Below are positions 54,770 to 64,000 of a stretch of 64,000 nt of DNA, one piece after another (positions within the stretch are counted from its first letter, which is position 1; every line of letters begins with the position of its first letter). Where the stretch lies: NCBI GenBank assembly GCA_021234155.1, contig JAJEKV010000060.1, positions 8,578,323-8,642,322 of the forward strand. Direction: 5' to 3'. Below the pieces are notes generated by a model, which searched no databases, was not told where the DNA came from, and saw only the letters and a program-made list of their open reading frames with translations. Made by a program: the position numbers and the translations under genes. The DNA comes from Isoetes taiwanensis (lineage: Eukaryota > Streptophyta > Lycopodiopsida > Isoetales > Isoetaceae).

Positions 54770-57620
54770 ATTGTGCTAATATATGTGAGCAAGTCGCAAA
54801 CTTTCAAGTATGTTTTCATGGACATCGACTTCCAATTCAAACATATTACATCCCACATCTTTCATTTCAAAATTGCATGAAACAACTAGGTGGCTATAAA
54901 CAACTGCCGATGTCGGCTCATATTCAAGCGACTCATATTTGTTGTCTCCTACCGGTTTATAAAACTTGCTGTCTAGCGACTTCCCTCCTCCCAAATTTTT
55001 GGCCCCATGGTCTTTGTAGGCCTTCTCTACAACATGCTTAGGTATAGTGCACTTTAAGATGTAGAAGTCAACCTTTTCTTTGTTGTCTGGCTGGAGCAAC
55101 CAACGCAAAAGTTCTCCCCTACATCAATAATATCGATTTCCACTCGGCATCCCCTCATAGGCCCATCCACAAGCTGCGGTATCATCTTGAATCCACGGTC
55201 TTAATTGCGAAAAAGTCCAGCTACCTATTCTATTTTTGTTTATGCACTTCTGTACTTACCCAACCAACAATCATGACAAAAGCACGGTAATTCATATGTG
55301 CAACTTGAGTAGCATCCTTGGAGTTTCTTGGCGATGCTATGGAATTTACTAGACCACGATAAAGTAGCCGCAGTCAAACTGCTCAACTCGCTTACTTCAT
55401 CAATCTTTATCTCCCAAAAGTACCTAAAACAATTAATAGTTTGTTCACGTTAGTAATGTTTACCACAGCCTTTGAGCGGCTTTGGTGCGGCGGTGGTACA
55501 AGACAACTTGGTACAATAGTCTTCATTAACATATCACGGTACCTATGTTTGTCGAATCTTTGAAGTGCTCCGTCAGATGAGAATTGAACAACGTCTCGGG
55601 CATTTCTTAAAGGTTTGGAATTTCTTTTCAACATTTCATGGGTGAGTGCTCTCTTGAGCGCGACACCTTGCCCCATCATGCTCCCCACCGCAAGGTAACA
55701 AACAACTATCTTTAATGTTTTGCGATTCCGGCCTTAATGAGACATTGGAATTTACCTTTTCCATGATATGATGCAAAGTAGTTCGATTGAATTGGAATGC
55801 GATACCTTATAAAATCTACCAAGAAAATAGAAATTTCTTGCACCCTTGAGCTGAGATGAGCAGCCATCGACCACATTATATGGTTGTTGTATTTGACTTC
55901 CTTGTTGGCCAAATAATCAGCATGCTTGTTAAGGCAGTCTTTGGACAAACAAGGTGTCATGCTCCCTATCATCCAAAATGTAAAAGTGTGTCTCCTTGAT
56001 GATATTCCTATCACCTTTGCATAATGAATTATCCTCCACCTCTTTTGCGGTTGCATGCCTATAAGTGATGTGCACAAGTATTGTGCATTGGTCATTCTCA
56101 ATGTAAGCTTTGGATTTCTTGTTGTATCTTGAAGGTATAGTTTTCAGTGAAATCAATGGCGGATACCACTTGTGTTTTACGGAAAAGTGCCTAAACAATC
56201 TCTCGAATTGTTTTGCACGCCATCTAGCCTCATAATTATGGGGAATGAATTGATTAAAATATTTTTAGCATATGACATCACATCTGGCTGTTGAATTAGA
56301 TCTTGTATACCGGCTTCTAGCAGGCTTTGGAACCACCTTTGTCCCACCTTTGCCATCGGGTTCTTTTCTTTGATTCATAAACCTAAAAGCAAAGCAATGA
56401 TTAGTTTAATAAATCACAAAATCGAGAAAGAAATGCACATCACCCACCCTATCAAAAGTTTTCCAATCTACTAAATGCCCCGCGACCTTGCTTAATTCTT
56501 TTGGACACATAGGTAACTTAGATGGGCCACAAGCGGTTGCATTTCAGCAACATGCAATTATGAGTATACCACTCATCTGCAATGTCCTTGGAACATACAA
56601 TTGACCTCCACAAATCACTTGAAGATTTGTAGGTCTTAGTATTAACTTCACACTTTGCTCCAAAGCACCACAAAGCGAGAACAAATACAACTACAATCGG
56701 CACCATGAATCTTTGTATCCAACCTAATCTTGTTCGATTAGCTTGTCTAACATAATCTAGTCTCATATGATACACACAACAACAAGTCTCCACTGTCCTT
56801 TACTTTTCGAACAAATGGAGGTTTGATTGCGAAAAGTGAGAATGAAACTTCAATTTTGGATATTCTTTTAAAAACTAGCATAAAAAGAACAACGCATTAA
56901 AAGTAACAAGCACATTAGCATTGTAAACAAATGAATTATAAACTTAAAAGAATAAAACCAACCTCGGTTTCTTCCAAGAAGTGTAGAGCATGCATTATCT
57001 TCTTTCCTTTGCCAAGCCTAATCTTAATAACATGTTTCTTGCATGGTGACACTTTCGGGTCGATGAGTCAAAAATCAATTACTAATTTCTGCTTTTTTTT
57101 ACCTTAGTTTATCGGATCTGTTTTCTTTTTGAACATTGACCATGGGCCATCACCAATTTCTGTTGTTTTTTCTCCTCTGAGCTAGCTTGTTGTCACATAT
57201 CTTCTATTCAAGTTTAGGCACTTGGAAGTTCCCAAACAATTAGTGCACAGGACAACGGCATATACCATGGTGAGGTCCTTCTTTGTAAGTACATCGATAG
57301 ATCGGCATGCTTATGGTTTTGCAAGAGAATTCTTGAGGTTGTTAACTATCTTTCTCATTGTGTCTACTTCTTTCAATTTTAACATTTCAAATTACGGCGA
57401 CAACTTAGCGGCACCTTGAAGAACTTCTTTCCTCTCATTCTTTGAAACTTTATGACATACCTCATTAGCATGGTGCGCAATCAACCTCGGCAGGTTGTTG
57501 TTTTCTTCTCTTCTTGAAAACATTCTCTTCTAATTCTTTGTCCTCTTCCTTCAATTCGACTTCCCTTGCTCTCTTTCTTGCTCTCTGTTGCCTTCTCTTT
57601 TACTTGCTTGATTTTCTGTA
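54770..57620 (-). pseudogene. Transposase-like gene, more complete divergent copy
   Basis: The minus strand from about 57620 carries a basic coiled N-terminus (KRAREVELKEEDKELEENVF). Then comes GDGPWSMFKKKTDP (57146-57105), VIDF-stop-LIDPKVSPCKKHV (the stop stands where relatives have Trp) and GKGKKIMHALHFLEETE, then a GTTGG donor-like site at about 56960. The next exon has ETCCCVYHMRLDYVRQA, CSKDIADEWYTHNCMLLKC, and in another frame MCPKELSKVAGHLVDWKTFD. Further frames at 56198-55929, 56101-55712, 55688-55407 and 55108-54776 follow (KHKWYPPLISLKTIPSRYNK, ..FSSDGALQRFDKHRYRDMLM). Cys/His-rich. At least four shifts or stops. Confidence 0.5.
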
Positions 57621-57645
57621 GAGTAACAAACTATCTTCTATCGGT

Positions 57646-58020
57646 GTTTCATATTACGCAAATAGTAAACAATCTTGAAAATGAAACACTACATATGAAA
57701 ATAAATTAAGCACTACATAAAACAGTTGCTTAAAAAAACGCACATGAAAGAATGTACACCTTCAATCGTGTTTCATATTCGCAAATAGTAAACAATACTC
57801 GAGAATAAAGCACTACATATGAAATAAATTAAGCACTACATAAAACAGGTTTGCCTAAAAAAAGCGCACATGAAAGAATGTACACTGCTTCAATCGTGTT
57901 TCATATTACGCAAATAGTAAACAATACTTTCGAATAAAGCACTACATATGAAATAAATTAAGCACTACATAAAACGGTGCCTAAAAACAAGCGCACATGA
58001 AAGAATGTACACCTTCCAGG
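57646..58020. repeat. Three tandem copies of a ~126-bp unit
   Basis: Units start GTTTCATATT(A)CGCAAATAG at about 57646, 57770 and 57898. Each contains CACTACATATGAAA(A)TAAATT and CACATGAAAGAATGTACAC. Differences are small indels, many next to CG or homopolymers. Confidence 0.85.
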
Positions 58021-58185
58021 AGTCACGCATGTCTGATTTTTGGATGTCATGTACATAATCAACACAAGTATCATCATATATAGGAGCGTTTGTATCCTCC
58101 ACTTCTTACGCAAATTAGGAAACAATTTCAAGAATCAAAATAAAATTCCCATGGCATCTTTGAAGAGCTGATTACCACAAAGCAT

Positions 58186-58763
58186 TCATAGACAAAAGAT
58201 TGTTGTATAAATTTGAGTATATGGAGTCGCCCCATAGACAAAAGATTGTTGTATAGGTGAGCAATCTTGGAAGCCCGGGGCGACCACATAGCTCCTTGAA
58301 TTGGTGGGACTGCTCTTGAAGATTATGCAAAACGGAGAATAGATTGTTTGGATCAAAGCGATTACTCCATTCCTTGCAATGGATAAGCGGAAGAGATCAC
58401 GCCCAATTAGCTGCATTGGAAGAATTGGAAAAGAAAACAAGCGGTTTGCATTTTCCCAAACAAAAACATTCCTTGGGAAATTTGCCGCCAATTCAAATTC
58501 CAAACACCATCCAGCGGCTACATACCGGGGATGGCCCGACATGGACAACAAATCCGCCCGATCTTCACGAATTGGTTCTGGATCGGCGTTCGGGAGGTTG
58601 GGAAATTTTGGCGGGCACTGGGAAAAAGCGATGGCCCGGCGCCAGCGTCCGCGATGAAGGACGGTCAGCACCCGTTAATCACCCTATGTCGCGACATGCT
58701 GAATTGTACACCACCAATAAAAAAACACCCGACATGTCTAGGCCGTATATACGCTTGAAATAG
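58186..58763. other. GC-richer segment with overlapping frames on both strands
   Basis: A 161-codon minus frame (58671-58186) and a 139-codon plus frame (58344-58763) overlap. Neither shows a domain I recognise, and codon composition does not clearly favour one. It stands out from AT-rich flanks. It may be a captured fragment or an exon. Confidence 0.25.
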
Positions 58764-59207
58764 CTACATGCTATCATCCTGTGCTTGCACTAGCTGCATT
58801 TTTCCTTCCAACTATTGCTGCGTATGAATCTGCGAGCTTTTCTTATCTAGGCTATTGCACTTTTGAGCATAACCCTTTGCTTCACTATGTGTTCTATAAT
58901 GGAACACATTTCTTATGGAAGCCCCCAAAGCCATGTCAACAGATGTCTTGATGTAAAACCTGCAGCAAGAATGGCGCAAACACAAAGATTGAATTTTCTT
59001 TTTTCGAATCTTTGAAGCCGGGATGATACAGTTTGCCAAGGTCTTCCAATAACGTAACATGGATAAACTTCTATTGTAGAGGATCAGTTTGGTGTCTTCA
59101 TAGTTGCAAGCTATAACTGGATTAACTTTTGTTTCTATGTTAGGGATGTGATGCATCAATTCTATTCTCTGGATGCTGCAAATTGAGAATATTGCAAATG
59201 ATAAAGT

Positions 59208-59278
59208 AGGACTGTTAAAACAACAGTATGGTCATAGCCATATAGGACTGTTAAAACAACAGTATGGTCATAGCCATC
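59208..59278. repeat. Tandem duplication of ~36 bp
   Basis: AGGACTGTTAAAACAACAGT followed by ATGGTCATAGCCAT occurs twice in succession. Confidence 0.8.
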
Positions 59279-59479
59279 ACATGACTCTGCCCATCTAATT
59301 GAATCTGAAGTACACATCTTTGTTACCAAAAATGCCATGACGCATCTATTTGATTCTTCTGTTTTGTATATTATCAAAAATGCCAACGCCAAGAGGTTGG
59401 TGCAGCTCATGTTAGGAGAAGCCACCTGCCATGCTTATGTATTCAACAGGGGCATAGTTGTGAAATTCAAACCCCTAGC

Positions 59480-60880
59480 ATAATTGTGAAATTCAAACCC
59501 CTACTGAAGCAAATCGAATGCTCTTTCTAAGATGCATTTGAAGTGGTTGCAGCCAATGTGATCCATTGTTTTTGAAGATGCAATTGCTCCATTTTCAAAT
59601 CGGGTCTGATATTCTATGTAGCCTCTCTGTTGTAATATACCTTTATCAAATTGTTTATGTTAGAACTAGCAAGATATCGTTTATGTTAGAACTAGCAGTT
59701 TCCATGGTAATTTTTGTAATACTAAATAGTGTATTTTTTAGATAAGCTGATAAACTAAGTCTGCCAGCAATTGGGTATACAATGTGCAAGAATGAAATAA
59801 ATGGTAAAGGATGGATTGAGATGCGCAAGGAAGCACATGTACAAGTACTAAGGAGCAATCAATGACACTGTAATTCATGTTCCAGGTCAGGGCGATGTTG
59901 GGCAGAATAGTGTATGACTGCTATCATATGCGTGGGCTTCCATGTGGCACCCAAGAAACAAAACCGTTACTAGGAGGTTGCTAATGAACTGGTGTGAGTT
60001 TGAAAGAGAAGAAATGCTTTGTGTTTAGCCTTCGCTACTTTTCCTACCCTTCAAAAATGGTGGCCAAGTATTGAAATTTTACATGTTAACTACCATGTTT
60101 GAGTCCACCGTGGGCATGCCATGTAAAACATATTATAGCATAGGGTAGACAAAATAAGTATGGTGCATCTACAAGACCATTAAACAAACAACAATTGTAT
60201 AATGTACGTAATTTGTTTTATGGAAGATGACAATGTATAATTTGCATAAGCTTGCAGGTCTATGTGTTGCTTTGCACGTGGCATGCCTGTAACTTGATGG
60301 AGGTAATCTGAGTTGCATAAATTTCCTTTTTGGATTCGGGTTGATCTAGGAATTTATATGAACTAAAAATGATGTTTGTAAAAGTATGTATACTTTATCT
60401 GCTCTTTTTGAAGCCTTTTGTTTGATTTGCTAATGCAGTTATTATTCAATGATCTAGCTATGAAGACATGATTTGCTATGGTGACCATAGTATCATATAT
60501 TGCAAAAATCGAGCTTGCATATGTATATTATGCACTTTTAAAATATGGGCTACATGGACTGGACTTCATGATGTTTCATATGGTTAGCTAAAGCAACTTA
60601 CATTGCACATGGTCAAGAAGAAATAATAAGAAGAAATAATATACTACTTTGCAGGTATTCTTATTGGCTACATAGATTATGCTTCATGTTTCACATGGTT
60701 AGCAAGCAATTCACATTGCACATGGTCAAAGAGGAAATGGTCCAGAGGAAATAATGCATCCTCATGATGATCCAACAAAAATATACCCTTAGGTTCATAT
60801 TAAGTTTTGTGCAATTGCACAGTTTTGAGGACCTCCTTTGTAATTAGGTTTAAATTAACTTTTGTGTAATTGCACAATTT
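59480..60880. other. Non-coding AT-rich stretch
   Basis: No gene supported. A segment of about 60 bases (TGCACATGGTCAA..GAAATAAT) recurs at about 60600-60640 and 60700-60750. Confidence 0.4.
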
Positions 60881-61428
60881 CATTAGGGTTTTTTTGAGAT
60901 TAAAAAAGGGCCTTCAAAACATGCCAACTAAGCCAAATGAAGATAAATGAACTACCAATCAGAAATCAGAGCCTGACGGGTCCAGTCAGCAAAACTGTTA
61001 TAACTAACTCGCTGGATCACATTTTCTAGCATAACTATTGATAGAAAAGTCCAAATGAGCTCTCGTTTAATGCAATAGATATCTCGTTGAGATCTTTCCA
61101 ATCTTAGGTGCTTTGCACATATTTTAACCACTTATGATTGTCAAAACTCCAAAAAATTGGTTTTTACCATTTTTTACTATCCTCACCGGGCTAAAAAATA
61201 TGCAAACCACCTAAGGTTGGAAAGATTTCAATGAGATCTATCTATTGCACCAAACAAGAGCTCATTTGGACTTTTCTATCAATACTTATGCTAGAAAATG
61301 TGATCCAGTGAGTTAGTTATAACTGTTTTGCTGACTGGATTACCAGTTCTATTTTCTGATTGGTAGTTCATATAGCTTAGTCAGCAGTTCTTAGAAGGCC
61401 CTTTTATGATCTCAAAAAATCCCTAATG
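60881..61428. mobile_element. Fold-back element with ~235-bp arms (MITE-like)
   Basis: The left arm (CATTAGGGTTTTTTTGAGAT...) and right arm (...ATCTCAAAAAATCCCTAATG) are inverted copies over nearly their whole length. Conserved blocks include GATAGAAAAGTCCAAATGAG with its complement, and CTAGCATAA with TTATGCTAG. The loop is about 80 bases (61110-61190). No coding capacity. Similar words GAGGACCTCCTTTGT (60830) and GAGGACCGCCTTAGT (61430) flank it but are not an exact TSD. Confidence 0.85.
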
Positions 61429-62400
61429 TGAGGACCGCCTTAGTCATGTATGTAAACTTTTCAAGGACATGCAGTAATGAAAATTGTCAATAATTTCTAT
61501 TAATGTTTAACACAACACAAGCTAGCTAATGCATGTTGGCTACAATAGAATTGTAGTTGGGCCTGCAAAATATAAAAGTAGGGAGACATAGATGTGTACA
61601 CAAGTACATTCTCAAATCGCATCAGCTAACAAATCCAACCAAATGCCTTACATAACTTATATTTGTGCTTATGGCCGGCAATGCCACATCTCTTACTAGA
61701 TGTCAAAATTGAAGACGCTTTTTCTATTAACGATGTCTTTTGGGTCATTATATTACATCTCCATGCATGTTTATGTCCACCATTATTACATGAAAAGGGT
61801 TTTGTAAATATGTATGAATGTGACTGACTACAGCTTTAGAATGTTGGTTCTAATTACTCAGACAAATACGTTACTTATGCCAAGCAATAGTTCTCCTCCA
61901 TATTAGCAATAAAATAAGAATGCTTTGTGATACTGTATTGCAAAATTTAAGGAAGAACGAACAGAATGGTTTGTGATATATACTTGATGTTCCTATCTAA
62001 ATTCATTCAACAAATAAGACTATTCTAGGCGGCATCTCAAACTATTGCTTAGCTGATTATAATAATAATTTACAACATATGTACAATTTTGCTATATTGA
62101 AAACTTTAATGCATCAAATACGAAGTGCAATGTACATTGAGAGCTTTATCATTAATATAAAAAGGAATTGCATGTATGTATAGTAACTAATAGACTCACC
62201 ATTGATATTTCACAATGATCAGAACATCATTCTTTATTGTGTATGTAATCAAGGCCTCAATCAAGGGATGAAGTATGCAAGGAGTGTCTTCTTGATGTTT
62301 CTATCTATTTTATATAATGATGCATTTCACCATGTAGATAGTTGGTATTACACAACAAATCAACAAAAAATATGCAATAATGCCTCCCACACCCACATTC
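61429..62400. other. Non-coding AT-rich stretch
   Basis: No gene or repeat supported apart from a short CACATTCACA run at about 62388-62410. Confidence 0.4.
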
Positions 62401-62419
62401 ACATTCACACCTTCTGGGC

Positions 62420-64000
62420 TGGGCAGAGGCAGCAGAGGTGCGGGCCCTCACCCAGGCAGGATTCAGACCCCGGCACTCAACCATTGACCACATCTTCACG
62501 TTGCGAACTCTGATTGAAGACAGCAGGAACCGCCGTCAGGATCTATATTGTTGTTTTGTGGATTTTGCGAAGGCGTTTGACACTGTGCCTCAGGAAAAAC
62601 TATGGGCAAGATTGCAACATTGGGGTTCTGTAGATTTGCGAAATCACGATTAATGCGAGCTATATGAAAGATGCTTTCGAATTCGGTTGCGGCCGAGCAA
62701 GCCGACCATTTGATAGTAATAGTATCGGGGTTAAATCGGGGATGCCCTCTCTCCCCAACATTATTTGGGCTTTACATTGATCAATTGGGGTAACTGGCGA
62801 TAATGGAGGCGATGGAGCTCACCTTCTCTATCACATCATCGGGCAGTTAATATATGCTGATGATGTGGACCTCCTAGCTTACACACCAGCGGACATGCAA
62901 CGACATCTCGATGCCACGGACACGATACGCCAAGCGGCCCGATATCTTGGCGTCAACCTGCCAAGACTAAGGTGGTTTTCATATCATCTTCCGCGTCGGT
63001 AGAGGGTCCCCTCCTTCGTTACCAAGGCGAGAATGTGGAAGTTGCATCCACATACAAGTATTTGGGAGTGGAGTTTCCTTCTACTATGCCTTTGGGACAC
63101 ATCCATACGACTCACAGTGACGGCGGTTGGGAAGGCACTATATGCAATGCAAAACAATAGTCATAAAGCGGAGTTGTATGATTGGGCCCATCAGTCACAC
63201 CTGTTCAAGGCCTTAGTAGAGCCTGTCCTTTTATCTGGGGTGGAAGTATGGGGTCCAATGAGTATCACTTGCTACTTGGAATGACTTGGAGCAGGTCCAG
63301 AAAGCAGGAGATAGGATTCTTGCCTCTTCAGAGGGCGGCCCTTGATCGCCACATTGTCTATTTTTAGAAGGTGGTCAATATGGGCGATGCTCGTCTCCCT
63401 AAACTAGCTTATATCATGGCAATGGGGCCTTGGCCTCAAGGCCTCTTTGGAAGGAAAAGAGAGCTCAATGGTTGGCTAGATGGAATGTGCGGGAGCACAG
63501 TGCATACATATGCAAACAGAGGCGGTCGCCATAGCTTGAGGCAATATCTTGGCGCTTGCTTCCTCGGCAAGCTTTGGGATGCCAATGCCCTTGAACATGT
63601 CAAGACAAACACACTATCGGCCCACATAAATCCCACATTGGAACGAGGCCCGCAATGCTACTGCGTACCCACTTGCCCATGAAAAGCGCGGACTCATTGC
63701 CTCCATTCGCATTGCGGGGGCACATCATCTTGGTGAGGCGGGCGGATGGATTGGTGAGCCACGCCATCGGGGCGGAGCTCACAAATCTTGCCAAATGGGA
63801 GTCATTGAGGATGAATCTCATACCCTTCAAAGTTGCCCGACATATGATCAAATTCGGACGCTATCTTTGAGTTGGTCGGGCCCGGCCAGCCATTACATGT
63901 GACATTGAGCCGCGACATCCGTGCAGGTCTTTGGGATCATACCTTCGAGGAGGTTATGGACATGCGAGATCGGTTGTGTCCTCGGGCACACACTTGACAT
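62420..64000 (+). pseudogene. Second LINE clade: reverse transcriptase and C-terminal part, cut by window edge
   Basis: RT motifs: QAGFRPRHSTIDHIFTLRTL (62447-62506), CFVDFAKAFDTVPQEKLWARL (motif A, 62558-62620), a GVKSGMPSL-type block (62728-62757), and an intact YADD box (62853-62864) followed by DLLAYTPADMQRHLDA. Then KTKVVFISSSASVEG, YKYLGVEFPSTMP, and FKALVEPVLLSGVEVWGP (63205-63258). A zinc-knuckle-like C-terminus (DIEPRHPC..) follows, near 63910-63960. Motif style (FRPxxSTIDHIFTLR, YKYLG) differs from the L1 element at the left end. At least three frameshifts; 5' truncated near 62400. Confidence 0.85.

Noticed and set aside
1-64000. CRISPR arrays, operons and prokaryotic promoters
   Set aside because: No regularly spaced identical repeats with unique spacers; the DNA is clearly plant nuclear with introns and retroelements.

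Overview
This window is repeat-rich nuclear DNA of a land plant. It has spliced-gene fragments of typical plant families (PPR proteins, plastid histidine-biosynthesis ATP phosphoribosyltransferase, a heptahelical HHP/PAQR protein), plant L1-type LINEs, Ty3/gypsy elements and Helitrons. The chromovirus at 1353-7269 has a Gag and PBS of the Tf1/sushi/Tcn1 type. Within plants this type is described mainly from non-seed plants, so a fern, lycophyte or bryophyte is my best guess. No complete functional host gene can be supported; every recognisable host gene is a fragment or carries stops or frameshifts.

Layout. (1) 1-11160: an L1-type LINE on the minus strand, split by a Ty3/gypsy chromovirus on the plus strand (1353-7269, target-site duplication GGAAC). 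The chromovirus LTR carries a five-unit heat-shock element, a TATA box and, 32 bases downstream, a 12-mer perfectly complementary to the primer-binding site next to the LTR. That is the arrangement of Tf1-type self-primed reverse transcription. (2) 11200-19370: GT minisatellite, C/T-rich repeats, exon-like fragments (an HHP/PAQR first exon, a PPR fragment) and a 446-bp fold-back element at 18626-19071. (3) 19371-31868: a 12.5-kb LTR element on the minus strand, with 1.57-1.59-kb LTRs, TSD CGTTT, tRNA-Met PBS and PPT but no recognisable protein. It is a LARD-like non-autonomous element carrying a Helitron at 21874-23911.

(4) 31870-35380: mostly non-coding. (5) 35384-47953: a direct tandem duplication of a segment holding PPR debris, an ATP phosphoribosyltransferase pseudogene, LINE debris and the end of a transposase-like gene. 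Copy A is 7025 bp and copy B 5545 bp. Nearly all of the difference is a 1454-bp Helitron in copy A; copy B keeps the clean A|T empty site. (6) 47640-48665 and 54770-57620: two divergent members of a basic, Cys-rich transposase-like family that share an intron position. Between them lie host-gene exon fragments (48950-53480) and two minisatellite blocks (53780-54270, 54384-54720). (7) 57640-64000: tandem repeats, a 548-bp fold-back element (60881-61428) and a second, different LINE clade running off the right edge.

The genes do not form an operon or pathway. The window is a stack of insertions whose order can partly be read: LINE before chromovirus; LARD before its Helitron; duplication before the second Helitron. 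Small differences between duplicate copies cluster at CG-containing sites, so some frameshifts may be sequencing or assembly errors.
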